From Gammaproteobacteria bacterium (lineage in GTDB: Bacteria > Pseudomonadota > Gammaproteobacteria > Nitrosococcales > Methylophagaceae), in assembly GCA_002402245.1 (NCBI GenBank), contig NVVP01000014.1, forward strand, positions 1 through 28,882: a stretch of 28,882 bases of DNA, in the 5' to 3' direction. Position numbers and translations under genes: made by a program. Shown here one piece after another: positions 15,044 to 23,959 of this stretch. Under the pieces are notes generated by a model, which saw only the letters and a list, made by a program, of their open reading frames with translations, had not been told where the DNA came from and ran no database searches. The stretch's first letter is position 1. Every line of letters begins with the position of its first letter.

Positions 15044-17890
15044 TTAGGCTGTAACGATAGCAACTCGCACAGCATCAAGGCTTAATTGGGCATCATTCAA
15101 GTATTCAGCTAATAAAGCTTGAGACTGTTCTAGGTAGTTTATTTCTTCTTGTCTAATTGAGTTATTCACTTTCGCTAAGGCGGTTAATCTATCTTGCTCT
15201 GTTTGTAATGATTGACGCATGGTTTTAACTGCATTATTTACAATGCTTTGTTGTTCAGCGCTTGCATGCTTTTTAGCTTGGTCTATTAAGGTGGTAATAT
15301 TTTCTCGGGCATGACGAATTAATTCTTGTGCAGTTGATCTTGGAATACGCCCAGCTTGTTGATTGAAATTATCTTCATCGAGCAAGTCATTAAAGGTTTG
15401 GCCTTGCTCATTAATTACCACGCGTAAATAACAGTGGTTTAAATAACGGCCTAATTGCAATGATTTAGGTGCCGGACATTTAATGGTAAAGATAGCTTCT
15501 AATAATAGTGTGCCCGCTGCAAACTCATCAGTCTCCAGTGTGCAAAAACAACTATTACCAAAGTCACTATTAATCGTCATATCTAAACTAGCTAACACCA
15601 TCGGATGTTCCCAACTTAGGAAGGTCATATCTTCACGCACTAAAGCACGATGGCGTTGATAGGTTGCCGTTAGACCATCTTCTGGTAATTCAGGAAATTG
15701 ATGGTGCAACATATGATTGCCCGGCTCAACAATAATGCTATCAGCACTATGCATCTGCTGTTCTACACCATATTCATCGAATACCTTATCCATGAATGAG
15801 GCCAGTTGATTAGTTTGCCCGGCTTCTTCTAAATCAGCAATCAGTTCATTGGCGACTGGTAAATTGCATGAGTTTAGCTCTAATAGGCGATTACGCCCTT
15901 GCTGTAATACTTCCAGTGTTTCAGCTGTTAATATAGCGGTGTTGCTAATCAGTGCGGTAATTTCTGCATCATTATCAGCATTGCGTAGACACTGATGTAA
16001 TTCATCTTTAACTGATTTATAAATTGCGCCACCGGCAGGAAATACACGTTCAAATGCATTTAAACCTTGATGATACCAATTAAGTAATACTGCTTGAGCG
16101 GTATGTTCAAAATAAGGCACATGAATTTCAACAGTATGCGTTTGCCCAATACGATCTAGCCTGCCAATACGTTGTTCTAATAAATCGGGATTTAACGGCA
16201 GGTCAAACAGTACTAAATGATGTGAGAATTGGAAGTTACGTCCTTCACTACCAATCTCTGAACAGATTAGGACTTGAGCGCCCTCTTCTTCATCAGCAAA
16301 ATAAGCGGCGGCACGATCACGGTTAATTAAGCTTAGGCCTTCATGGAAGACCGAACTACGAATACCTAATGTGGTACGTAAAGCCTGCTCTAATAGTTGA
16401 GCTGTTTCTGCTTGAGCACAGATAATAAGTACTTTGTCAGCCTTATGCTCTAATAACCACTCCGCTAACCAGCTAACGCGGCTATCTGCGTGTAGCCAAT
16501 CATCGCCAAGGCAGTTTTCAGCCTGTAATAAACCTAAAATATCTTGCGTGGCAGCATTAGTTAAATAGCTCTCAGGTGCAGTAAGTGGATAAGTATTTAA
16601 CTGACGTTCAGGGAAACCCGTTACAGCATCACGGGTATTCCTAAATAAAATTCGCCCTGTGCCATGCTGATCTAATAATGCATTAATAGCACGATCACGT
16701 TCGGCTTCAAACTCAGTTGTTTCAGCTAGTACTTTATAACTTTGTTCACCTAAATATTGTTCAATATTGGCTTGTAAGCTAGCGATGCTTTCTTGGCTGT
16801 TGTTAAGCAGTTGTTGAACTAACTCACTAATAGGCTGATAGCTTGCTTCTTGAATACGGAATTTTTCTAAATCAAAATAACGATCAGGGTCAAGTAGTCG
16901 TAATCGTGCAAAGTGGCTTTCTAAACCTAACTGTTCCGGCGTGGCTGTTAACAATAATAAGCCGGCTACTTCCGTTGCTAAACCATCAATACATTGATAT
17001 TCAGCACTGGGCTTTTCTTCATCCCAACGTAAATGGTGGGCTTCATCAACAATCATCAAGTCCCATTTACAGCTCAAGGCATCTTCATACAATGTCGGAT
17101 TAGTCGTTAACATGGATAAGCTACATAGCATAAGCTGGCCACTTTCAAACGGATTGACTTCGCCTGCTTCAATTAAAGCATCATGGCGGTCTTCATCCAT
17201 AATGGTAAATGCAAGATTAAAGCGACGCAGCATTTCAACTAACCACTGATGTACTAAGCTATCAGGCACGACAATAAGTACGCGTTCAGCTCGGCCTGTA
17301 ATCAATTGTTGATGAATGATTAAACCGGCTTCAATGGTTTTACCCAAGCCTACTTCATCGGCTAATAATACCCTTGGGGCATGACGTTGAGCTACTTGGT
17401 GAGCAATATAAATCTGGTGTGGTAATAACTGTGCTCGAGCGCCCATTAGACCAAATACAGAAGAAGATTGCAGTCTGTGTTGGTGTGCTAAGGCTTCGGT
17501 ACGTAATTCAAATTGACTATTTTTATCTACTTGGCCAGCAAATAAACGATCTTGTGGCTGGCTAAATTGCACAAAACTATTTAAGTCCATTTCATGAATA
17601 CTGACTTCATTGCCAGCATCATCATCACCTTGATAGATATAACAGCCATTCATTTCATGACGTGCGGTGATAATAAAACTTACATCTTCATTGGTTTTAA
17701 CTCGTTCGCCTACCGGATATTGTACCCGGCTTAAGGGGGCGATATTAGCAGCATAAGTGCGAGATTCACCTGCGGCTGGAAAACTAAGTTCAATCCGTCG
17801 GCCAGCAATATCCTTAATGATGCCTAAGCCTAATTCTGCTTCGCTGTTACTTACCCAGCGTTGTCCTACTTGAAATTCTATATCTGCCAA
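15044..17890 (-). CDS. rapA: RNA polymerase-associated SWI2/SNF2 ATPase RapA (HepA)
   Basis: This 948-aa protein recycles RNA polymerase after transcription using ATP. The N-terminal region has tandem Tudor/SH3-like segments (VGQRWVSNSEAELGLG onward). The ATPase core has Walker A DEVGLGKTIEAGLI with Lys184, Walker B DEAHH near 283, LLLTATPEQLG, and motif VI IGRLDRIGQT. A long C-terminal region follows. Length and motif spacing match E. coli RapA (968 aa). The start is a TTG at 17890: an in-frame TAA lies three codons upstream and the first in-frame ATG is some 80 codons in. AAAGG is 10 nt upstream, and the N-terminus aligns within a few residues of E. coli RapA. It appears monocistronic. Confidence 0.96.
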   Translation of the reverse strand: MADIEFQVGQRWVSNSEAELGLGIIKDIAGRRIELSFPAAGESRTYAANIAPLSRVQYPVGERVKTNEDVSFIITARHEMNGCYIYQGDDDAGNEVSIHEMDLNSFVQFSQPQDRLFAGQVDKNSQFELRTEALAHQHRLQSSSVFGLMGARAQLLPHQIYIAHQVAQRHAPRVLLADEVGLGKTIEAGLIIHQQLITGRAERVLIVVPDSLVHQWLVEMLRRFNLAFTIMDEDRHDALIEAGEVNPFESGQLMLCSLSMLTTNPTLYEDALSCKWDLMIVDEAHHLRWDEEKPSAEYQCIDGLATEVAGLLLLTATPEQLGLESHFARLRLLDPDRYFDLEKFRIQEASYQPISELVQQLLNNSQESIASLQANIEQYLGEQSYKVLAETTEFEAERDRAINALLDQHGTGRILFRNTRDAVTGFPERQLNTYPLTAPESYLTNAATQDILGLLQAENCLGDDWLHADSRVSWLAEWLLEHKADKVLIICAQAETAQLLEQALRTTLGIRSSVFHEGLSLINRDRAAAYFADEEEGAQVLICSEIGSEGRNFQFSHHLVLFDLPLNPDLLEQRIGRLDRIGQTHTVEIHVPYFEHTAQAVLLNWYHQGLNAFERVFPAGGAIYKSVKDELHQCLRNADNDAEITALISNTAILTAETLEVLQQGRNRLLELNSCNLPVANELIADLEEAGQTNQLASFMDKVFDEYGVEQQMHSADSIIVEPGNHMLHHQFPELPEDGLTATYQRHRALVREDMTFLSWEHPMVLASLDMTINSDFGNSCFCTLETDEFAAGTLLLEAIFTIKCPAPKSLQLGRYLNHCYLRVVINEQGQTFNDLLDEDNFNQQAGRIPRSTAQELIRHARENITTLIDQAKKHASAEQQSIVNNAVKTMRQSLQTEQDRLTALAKVNNSIRQEEINYLEQSQALLAEYLNDAQLSLDAVRVAIVTA

Positions 17891-17981
17891 CTGTCTTTAA
17901 CCTTTTACTAAACTTAGTCTAATTTAATCTTTAATTCATTGTTAAGCATTTACCCTATTAATATAAGGGTAGCTATAGCTA

Positions 17982-19364
17982 TTAACGTAATTTTCTGGCG
18001 CGAATGCTGCGGCCTTTTACTTTACCTTGTGCTAAATAGTTTAATGCTTGTCTTACTGCTGATGATTCTAATGCCACATAGCTCGACATATCGAAGATGT
18101 CGATTTTACCGATTTGAGAACCAGACAAACCTGCTTCACCGGTTAATGCACCTAAAATATCACCTGGGCGAAGTTTGTTTTTTCGACCAGAATCTAATTG
18201 AATCGTGTCCATAGGAGACTGCAAACTATAAGCAGGATCACGATCTAGTGATTCTGGTACGTCACAGATGCTTGGTTTCTTTTGGTAATCAGCAATCGAT
18301 TTAACGCGAAATTGTTCTGATGAAGTAAACAAGCTGAATGCCATGCCTGTTTCACCTGCGCGTCCTGTTCGACCAATTCGATGAACATAGATTTCAGGAT
18401 CGCGTGGTAATTCGTAGTTGATGACGGCTTTTAATGACTTAATATCTAAACCACGGGCTGCCACATCGGTGGCTACTAATACGGCACAGCTATTATTAGC
18501 AAAGCGAACTAACACTTGGTCACGTTCACGTTGGTCAAGGTCACCATGAATGGCAAGTGCATCAATATTTTTATTGCGTAAAAAATCAGCGACTTCATCA
18601 CATTGAATTTTAGTATGGCAAAAGACGATCGCGGTTTCAGGATGATAGTGTTCAAATAAAGCCAATAGGCTAGTATTGCGTTCATGTTTTTTAACTTCAT
18701 AAAACAGTTGTTCTATGACGCTTTCTTTGTGATCTGACTCAACCGTAACTGAAATAGGACTACGTTGAATCGAGCGACTCATTTGGCCTATTGAATCAGG
18801 ATAGGTAGCTGAAAATAATAATGTTTGGCGTGATTTAGGCGTGTAGGAAATGATATCGTCCATCACATCAGAAAAGCCCATATCTAACATGCGATCAGCT
18901 TCATCTAATACTAAGGTTTTTAGGCCCTCTAGTTTTAAGGTCGATTTACGTAAGTGATCTTGAACTCGTCCTGGTGTACCGACGACGATATGAGCGCCAT
19001 GTTCTAAAGAGCCAATTTGTGGACCTAAAGGTTTACCACCACACAGAAGCACTAATTTAATATTGGCCGTTGAGCGCGCTAATCTGCGCAATTCTTTACC
19101 GACTTGATCGGCTAATTCACGGGTAGGACATAGGATTAATGCTTGCACACCGAAAAAGCGAGGGTTGATATTATTAAGGAGACCAATACCGAAAGCAGCC
19201 GTTTTACCACTACCTGTTTTTGCCTTAGCAATCAGGTCTTTACCTTTTAATATGTGCGGTAAACTCTGCGCCTGAATTGGCGTCATTTTTTTATAGCCGA
19301 GCGAGTCTAAATTGGTGATTTGAGCCGGCGAAATAGAGAGAGAGGAAAATTTGTCGCTAGCCAT
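17982..19364 (-). CDS. dbpA: DEAD-box RNA helicase DbpA (23S rRNA specific)
   Basis: This 460-aa helicase acts in large ribosomal subunit assembly, where it is recruited to hairpin 92 of 23S rRNA. Motifs in order: the Q-motif region with TPIQAQSLP, Walker A AKTGSGKT (48-55), PTRELADQ, TPGR, DEAD (154-157), SAT (185-187), ARGLD and HRIGRTGR. The C-terminal DbpA RNA-binding domain is at about 385-460 (KLRPGDILGALTG, IGKIDIFDMSSYVAL, GKVKGRSIRARKL), which separates it from other DEAD-box proteins. The length matches E. coli DbpA (457 aa). It lies 91 nt upstream of rapA on the same strand, with no clear terminator between them. Confidence 0.95.
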   Translation of the reverse strand: MASDKFSSLSISPAQITNLDSLGYKKMTPIQAQSLPHILKGKDLIAKAKTGSGKTAAFGIGLLNNINPRFFGVQALILCPTRELADQVGKELRRLARSTANIKLVLLCGGKPLGPQIGSLEHGAHIVVGTPGRVQDHLRKSTLKLEGLKTLVLDEADRMLDMGFSDVMDDIISYTPKSRQTLLFSATYPDSIGQMSRSIQRSPISVTVESDHKESVIEQLFYEVKKHERNTSLLALFEHYHPETAIVFCHTKIQCDEVADFLRNKNIDALAIHGDLDQRERDQVLVRFANNSCAVLVATDVAARGLDIKSLKAVINYELPRDPEIYVHRIGRTGRAGETGMAFSLFTSSEQFRVKSIADYQKKPSICDVPESLDRDPAYSLQSPMDTIQLDSGRKNKLRPGDILGALTGEAGLSGSQIGKIDIFDMSSYVALESSAVRQALNYLAQGKVKGRSIRARKLR

Positions 19365-19430
19365 GAGAACTGTACCGCTGATAAATCAGACGATCATACC
19401 AGAGGACGTCATGGAAGGATGGAAAAGAAA

Positions 19431-19461
19431 GGCCAAATACAGTTCGTATTTGGCCTTTTTT
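19431..19461. terminator. Intrinsic terminator after the cupin gene
   Basis: A perfect 10-bp stem GGCCAAATAC / GTATTTGGCC with loop AGTTC is followed by six T on the plus strand and by TTTCTTTT on the minus strand. It sits just after the minus-strand cupin stop (19467) and upstream of dbpA, so its main job is to end the cupin transcript. Confidence 0.88.
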
Positions 19462-19466
19462 AGGGT

Positions 19467-19745
19467 TTAGCTGTGTTGGTAATGCTTTTTCAATGCTTTT
19501 TTAACTTCCCAAGTACCTTTGTAGCCTTTAGGGAAAACAACTAAGTCGCCTACTGTAAATGTAGTCGCTTCACTACCATCAGCAGGCGTCATTACACATT
19601 CGCCTTCTAAGATGAATGCAGTTTCTGTTGTAGTGAATTCCCAAGGGAATACTGACACTTCTTTTTCCCATGTAGGCCAGTTAGCCACATCCATGTCTTT
19701 TAAAAGTGCATCACTTGGGTTGCTATCGACTGTAATTTTGCTCAT
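19467..19745 (-). CDS. Small cupin-domain protein (DUF861/cupin_3 type)
   Basis: This 92-aa single-domain cupin has the two cupin motifs in compact form: FPWEFTTTETAFILEGECVMTPADG at about 34-58 (metal-binding residues reduced to Glu/Thr) and TFTVGDLVVFPKGYKGTWEV at about 62-82. It resembles the cupin_3 group that includes EutQ C-terminal domains and (S)-ureidoglycine aminohydrolase-like proteins. The loss of canonical metal-binding His makes catalysis uncertain. It is monocistronic: its own terminator follows, and a 176-nt divergent region separates it from yigZ. Cellular role unknown. Confidence 0.85.
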   Translation of the reverse strand: MSKITVDSNPSDALLKDMDVANWPTWEKEVSVFPWEFTTTETAFILEGECVMTPADGSEATTFTVGDLVVFPKGYKGTWEVKKALKKHYQHS

Positions 19746-19921
19746 GCTAAAATCCTAAAAATAAATTTATTCCGAAGTCTTATGACTTGGGAGTTAACAT
19801 GGTAAATTGTTATGTTGACTTTGCCTATAGAAAATATTCCCAATTATTGACTTAGTCGCAATATAATTAGTTCTACGCTCTATCTGTTAGATAAAATCAG
19901 TTATAATGATGGTCATAAATT

Positions 19922-20509
19922 ATGACTAAACATTCCTCTCATCACATTGTTACAGCTCCCTACTTAGCTGAATACGACATTAAAAAATCACACTTTATAG
20001 GCGCTATTTTTCCCTGTACAACTGAGCGTGAAGCACTGACCATGTTACAAAAAATGGCAGCTGAACATCCCAATGCAAACCATTTAGCCTTTGCTTGGCG
20101 CCTACGCCAACAGGATGGATTCATAAATGAACGTTGTCATGATGCAGGCGAACCATCAGGTACGGCTGGCCGGCCTATTTTGGCGCCATTAGAAGGCAAC
20201 GCTATTATAAATGCTGTGGTCGGAGTTATTCGTTATTTTGGTGGGGTTAAGCTTGGAACTGGGGGCTTAGCACGCGCTTATGGTACAGCGGCGAAGTTAG
20301 CTATTGAAGGTGCTGAGGTTATTCCTTGGGTGGAATATACACGCTTTGAGTTGTTACTTGAGTATTCTCAACTACAGTTATTGGAATATCACTTGAAGAA
20401 GTGTCGTGGACAGATTCTAGATAAACAATTTACTGATAAGGTCAGGGTATTAATTCAAACTCCTCTGACAGAAAAAGAAACTATTATTCAGTTATTCCCT
20501 GATTATTAG
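19922..20509 (+). CDS. yigZ: YigZ/IMPACT-family protein
   Basis: The 195-aa protein matches E. coli YigZ (204 aa). The N-terminal UPF0029/IMPACT domain spans about 15-125, with KKSHFIGAIFPC, HDAGEPSGTAGRPIL and VIRYFGGVKLGTGGLARAYG. The C-terminal DUF1949-type small domain spans about 135-195. The molecular role is unsettled; the eukaryotic relative IMPACT regulates Gcn2. The ATG is at 19922; the SD is weak (GATGG). TATAAT at 19902-19907 is close to the start codon and would leave a very short leader. It converges with the PilZ gene across a 28-nt gap. Confidence 0.93.
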   Translation: MTKHSSHHIVTAPYLAEYDIKKSHFIGAIFPCTTEREALTMLQKMAAEHPNANHLAFAWRLRQQDGFINERCHDAGEPSGTAGRPILAPLEGNAIINAVVGVIRYFGGVKLGTGGLARAYGTAAKLAIEGAEVIPWVEYTRFELLLEYSQLQLLEYHLKKCRGQILDKQFTDKVRVLIQTPLTEKETIIQLFPDY

Positions 20510-20537
20510 TGCTAGCGTTCAATCTAATTGCCAGTGA

Positions 20538-20804
20538 TTAATCTAGGATAAAGTGAACGGCAAAACCGTTGCCACTTTCAATTCTAACCACGGTAGAAGA
20601 TAGAATTGGCGCATCATCAATTTCAAGTATTTGAACTTCAACTACATCACCTATCGAAACTACATCAGTATCATTAGTACTGATAAATAAGCCAGTTTCA
20701 GAAAAATCACGGGTATCTAAGGTATAGACTTTCTCCGGATCAGTTAACACTCTAATCTTGGCATGATGTTTTATTCGTTCATGTTGGCGCTGTTCTATTG
20801 TCAT
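20538..20804 (-). CDS. Single-domain PilZ c-di-GMP receptor
   Basis: This 88-aa protein is essentially one PilZ domain. The c-di-GMP-binding residues are intact: RxxxR at R6 and R10 in QRQHERI, and DxSxxG at 33-38 in DFSETG. It should therefore bind the second messenger and act as a cytoplasmic effector, with an unknown partner. It is the last of four minus-strand genes (M18 peptidase, 94-aa protein, DUF445 protein, PilZ), 60 nt after the DUF445 gene. A nested hairpin in that gap may separate it. It is distinct from PilZ of type IV pilus assembly, which lacks the RxxxR motif. Confidence 0.9.
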   Translation of the reverse strand: MTIEQRQHERIKHHAKIRVLTDPEKVYTLDTRDFSETGLFISTNDTDVVSIGDVVEVQILEIDDAPILSSTVVRIESGNGFAVHFILD

Positions 20805-20841
20805 AGTGTCTTTATATATTAATCAATGAATTACATGTTTT

Positions 20842-20870
20842 TTGTAATCTATTACTAAAAGTAATTACAA
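20842..20870. repeat. Nested inverted repeat between the DUF445 and PilZ genes
   Basis: Outer arms TTGTAAT (20842-20848) and ATTACAA (20864-20870) enclose a smaller dyad (TTACT / AGTAA). It covers the DUF445 stop codon. There is no T-run in the transcribed minus strand, so it may stabilise or process mRNA rather than end transcription. Confidence 0.45.
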
Positions 20871-21587
20871 GGGTAAAAAGCTGGTAGTTAAACCAATCAG
20901 CCCACCAAAAACGCCACCCCAAACCACTAACCAACCAAGATGTTGTCGAATCATAGTTTGAATAATTTCTTTAACCATTAACGGTGTAAGTTCATCTAAT
21001 CTACTATCAACGATTTGATTTATTTGCTGATGAATATCATCACTGACAAGACCACTACTTAGTTTTTCTTTAACGCTCGATTGAAACTGCTGGCTATGGG
21101 CAATTTCATTAATGGCTATTTTCATTTTAACGATGAAAGGTTCTTTCAGTGGTTTTAACGCATCAGCTCCACCGAACATACCTAACATGCTACCAAATGA
21201 TGATTCCATAATAGTGCTAACTAAACTATCAAAAGCAGGATTTAAGTCTGTCTTTTCAATAATATCGTGAAACTCAAGCGGATGTTGCGCTGTATCAGCC
21301 ACAATTTCATTAAAAAACCGGTCAAGATTGGCTTGATTAAAGAATTGATTCATTATCAGCTCTTTAATGGCTAACTTAAACTCTTCAAAGCGCTCAGTAA
21401 TAACACCCGAGCCATAAAGCCCCGGTACTTTTTCAAATAGCATATGAATAGCCAGCCAATTAGTTACACTGCCAGCCAAGGCAAATAACCCTGTCGCCAG
21501 GACAGGGTCATGCAATGGCCCGTCAAGCACTAGGCCTGTTGTAACCAGGCTGGCTGCTACTACATTGGTAATAAGGCTTTTATTCAT
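20865..21587 (-). CDS. DUF445-family membrane protein
   Basis: The protein is 240 aa from the ATG at 21587 (a TTG at 21590 is also in frame). It belongs to DUF445: an N-terminal hydrophobic segment, GSVTNWLAIHMLFEKVPGLYGSGVI at about 40-64, a long helical domain with repeated hydrophobic-polar pattern at about 65-215, and a C-terminal TM segment (WLVVWGGVFGGLIGLTTSFL). The family is widespread in bacteria and functionally undefined; the layout suggests an envelope protein anchored at both ends. Its start overlaps the end of the 94-aa gene by 8 nt (ATGAATAA), so translation of the two is coupled. Confidence 0.87.
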   Translation of the reverse strand: MNKSLITNVVAASLVTTGLVLDGPLHDPVLATGLFALAGSVTNWLAIHMLFEKVPGLYGSGVITERFEEFKLAIKELIMNQFFNQANLDRFFNEIVADTAQHPLEFHDIIEKTDLNPAFDSLVSTIMESSFGSMLGMFGGADALKPLKEPFIVKMKIAINEIAHSQQFQSSVKEKLSSGLVSDDIHQQINQIVDSRLDELTPLMVKEIIQTMIRQHLGWLVVWGGVFGGLIGLTTSFLPL

Positions 21588-21864
21588 CAACCCATTTACT
21601 TAATGCAGCGATGATCTTCATTGCTTGATCTTTACTAGAAATATTAAATTTTGAACGTTGGCTATATTCACCATTACGTTTTTGGTAGCGACGAATAGTG
21701 TATTTATCAGCACCAAAATCACCTGTTTTACGATCAAGATCTTTATAGCGATAAATCAATGTTGCCCATGCGCCTTTTGTTAGCACGACTTTGTCGAGCT
21801 CTTTTACGGTCATTTCGTCGCCTTCCATATACTCAACCGTTAGTTCATCTACTGTTTCAGCCAT
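21580..21864 (-). CDS. Conserved-looking 94-aa protein of unknown function
   Basis: I do not recognise a characterised family. The protein is acidic at the N-terminus (MAETVDELTVEYMEGDE), then a compact domain with KGAWATLIYRYKDLDRKTGDFG, the basic strand-like KYTIRRYQKRNGEYSQRSKFN and a final helix AMKIIAALSKWVDE. The order of strands and a C-terminal helix loosely recalls PC4/Whirly-type single-strand nucleic-acid-binding folds, but this is only an impression. It is a real gene: a strong SD (AAGGAAG) lies 7 nt before the ATG, coding is clean, and its end overlaps the DUF445 start by 8 nt. It follows the M18 aminopeptidase gene by 46 nt. Confidence 0.75.
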   Translation of the reverse strand: MAETVDELTVEYMEGDEMTVKELDKVVLTKGAWATLIYRYKDLDRKTGDFGADKYTIRRYQKRNGEYSQRSKFNISSKDQAMKIIAALSKWVDE

Positions 21865-21910
21865 TATTTAGCTTCCTTTATCTGTTAGAGGTAATTTATT
21901 GTTCGCTAGT

Positions 21911-23203
21911 TTACTTAAAAAACTGAGTGAATACTTTATTTAGTAAAAATCCATCCTGACTACCGGCCAATTCACGGATAGAATGCATGGCAAATGTAGG
22001 TAGACCAATATCCAAGGTTTTAACCCCTAATAAGCCCGCTGTAATAGGTCCAATGGTACTGCCACAGCCCATATCACTACGTACAACAAAGTCTTGCACC
22101 GGCACGTCTACCTGTTCGCATAGCTGGCGAAAATAAGCACTGGTCTCACTATTAGTAGCATAACGTTGATTAGCATTAGTTTTAATCACTGGCCCATGGT
22201 TTAGTTTAGGCCCGTGTTCTGCATCATGTTTATCACTGTAATTAGGATGAATTGCGTGTGCATTATCAGCTGAAATCATCATAGAGCGCTGTAACATGCG
22301 GTGATGAGCTTCAATATCAGAGCTTAAACGTAATAATATAGATTCTAAAAATGAACCTTGAGCACCTGATGTAGACACGCTACCGACTTCTTCATGATCA
22401 CTACAGACCAGTAAACTTGCACGCTGTGAACCGCTGGTTAACAAAGAACTTAATCCAATGAAGCAGCTTAATAAATTATCTAAGCGAGCACTGCTGATAA
22501 AATCATCGTTTAACCCAGTCAATGCCGGTGCTTGCGTATCATAAAGGCTAATTTCATAATCCAGTACTTTGCTAATATCAAGCTCTGGCTGCTGAAGTTT
22601 AACTTGAGAGAGTAATAATTCACGGAAACTCGCTGGTGTGTCGCCATTCAGTTGCATTAAAATAGGTGGTAAATGATCTTGAGCATTAACGGTACGCTCT
22701 TTATTAGCTTGACGGTCAAGATGAATAGCTAAGCTTGGAATCGTAGCCAGTGCTTTTTTAAAGTCGATTAAAGTATGTTTTAGCTCATTACTGCTATCAA
22801 CATAACTAACCCGCCCTGCCATCGATAAATCACGATCAAACCACGGGTTTAATAAAGCACCACCATATACTTCAACACCTAACTGCCATAAATCATGTTT
22901 TTCTTGTTCAGGTGAGGGTTTAACATGTAAACACGGGCTATCAGTATGAGCGCCCACCATGTGAAAACCAGTCTCAGCTAAGCTATGCTCTGTTAAGGTA
23001 AACGCTACGAGGGATGAGGAATTACGGGTAACGTAATACTTACCAGCAGAAAGAGTTCCCCACTTATCAACTTCGTTTAATTGCTTAAAACCTGATTGCT
23101 CAAGTTGCTTAGTCATTTCTGCTACCGCATGGAATGGTGTCGGCGAATTAGCTAGAAAGCTAAGTAACTGTCGATTAAAGTCTGTGATTGATGAATTAGC
23201 CAT
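21911..23203 (-). CDS. apeB: M18-family zinc aminopeptidase
   Basis: This 430-aa cytoplasmic aminopeptidase of the M18 (aspartyl aminopeptidase) family removes N-terminal residues, with acidic ones preferred in characterised members. Family motifs in order: PTPFHAV at 21-27, GAHTDSPCL with His86 and Asp88 at the first metal site, YGGALLNPWFDRDLSMAGRV, SARLDNLLSCF, CSDHEEVGS containing the catalytic Glu pair, MISADNAHA, and RSDMGCGSTIGP with FAMHSIRE near the end. Length and motif order match the family. It is divergent from mtgA with a 57-nt gap and probably heads the four-gene minus-strand unit. The symbol follows family usage and is not certain. Confidence 0.93.
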   Translation of the reverse strand: MANSSITDFNRQLLSFLANSPTPFHAVAEMTKQLEQSGFKQLNEVDKWGTLSAGKYYVTRNSSSLVAFTLTEHSLAETGFHMVGAHTDSPCLHVKPSPEQEKHDLWQLGVEVYGGALLNPWFDRDLSMAGRVSYVDSSNELKHTLIDFKKALATIPSLAIHLDRQANKERTVNAQDHLPPILMQLNGDTPASFRELLLSQVKLQQPELDISKVLDYEISLYDTQAPALTGLNDDFISSARLDNLLSCFIGLSSLLTSGSQRASLLVCSDHEEVGSVSTSGAQGSFLESILLRLSSDIEAHHRMLQRSMMISADNAHAIHPNYSDKHDAEHGPKLNHGPVIKTNANQRYATNSETSAYFRQLCEQVDVPVQDFVVRSDMGCGSTIGPITAGLLGVKTLDIGLPTFAMHSIRELAGSQDGFLLNKVFTQFFK

Positions 23204-23260
23204 GTGCGTGTTAGATTCTAGTTTTAAAGTAGCATCATACTAAATTTAGCTTGAGAGATT

Positions 23261-23959
23261 ATGCAAAAAAATAAAATACAATTAAGGCATCGGTTAATTC
23301 GCTGGGTTTTATATAGTATTTTAGGCTTCATTGTGAGCACTAGTTTGTTGGTTATGAGTCTTGCTCAACTACCCGTTGATACTTCATCCTTCATGATTCA
23401 ACGTCATATTAGTGACTTTAATAATGATCGTGGTTTTGTACGTATTGACCAACAATGGCGCGAACAAGATGCTATTTCCCCTCACCTTTTTCATGCGGTT
23501 ATTGCGGCTGAAGATCAGCGTTTCTATCAACATCATGGTCTTGATTTTGATGCCATCCTATCTGCATTCAAACATAATCAAGCCGGTGGAAAAATAAGAG
23601 GGGCTAGTACTATTACCCAGCAAGTGGCTAAAAACCTGTTTTTAACGCCTTCTCGCAGTGTGTGGCGTAAAGGTCTAGAAGCTTGGTTCAGCTTATTGAT
23701 TGAACTTTTCTGGTCTAAGCAGCGAATTTTATTGGTTTACGTCAATATTGCTGAATTTGGCGATCATCTATTTGGTGCTGAAGCGGCAAGCCAACACTAT
23801 TTTTCTATTTCAGCAGATAAATTAACTGCTTCACAGGCTGCATTATTGGCGGGAAGCTTGCCTAATCCACTTATTTTTAAAGTAGATAAACCTAGTCGGG
23901 GCTTAAGATATAAGCAACAGTGGATTCTAGGCCAAATGAGAAACTTAGGTTATTTATAA
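23261..23959 (+). CDS. mtgA: Monofunctional peptidoglycan transglycosylase MtgA
   Basis: This 232-aa GT51 enzyme polymerises lipid II into glycan strands at the outer face of the inner membrane. One N-terminal TM anchor spans about 15-37. The GT51 motifs are AAEDQRFYQHHG at 82-93 with catalytic Glu84, RGASTITQQVAKNLF at 113-127, KGLEAWFSLLIELFWSK, and YVNIAEFG. No transpeptidase domain follows, which defines the monofunctional type. GAGAG lies just before the ATG. Its last 6 nt overlap, tail to tail, the small HTH/HGG gene. Confidence 0.95.
   Translation: MQKNKIQLRHRLIRWVLYSILGFIVSTSLLVMSLAQLPVDTSSFMIQRHISDFNNDRGFVRIDQQWREQDAISPHLFHAVIAAEDQRFYQHHGLDFDAILSAFKHNQAGGKIRGASTITQQVAKNLFLTPSRSVWRKGLEAWFSLLIELFWSKQRILLVYVNIAEFGDHLFGAEAASQHYFSISADKLTASQAALLAGSLPNPLIFKVDKPSRGLRYKQQWILGQMRNLGYL

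Noticed and set aside
17891..17908. CTGTCTT followed by CTTTTAC, resembling a plus-strand Pho box
   Set aside because: No plus-strand gene starts downstream, and the second half-site is poor.
19847..19875. TTGACT at 19847 as -35 of yigZ
   Set aside because: At 17-18 nt spacing the -10 would be GTTCTA or TTCTAC, which is poor, and TATAAT at 19862 is only 9 nt away.
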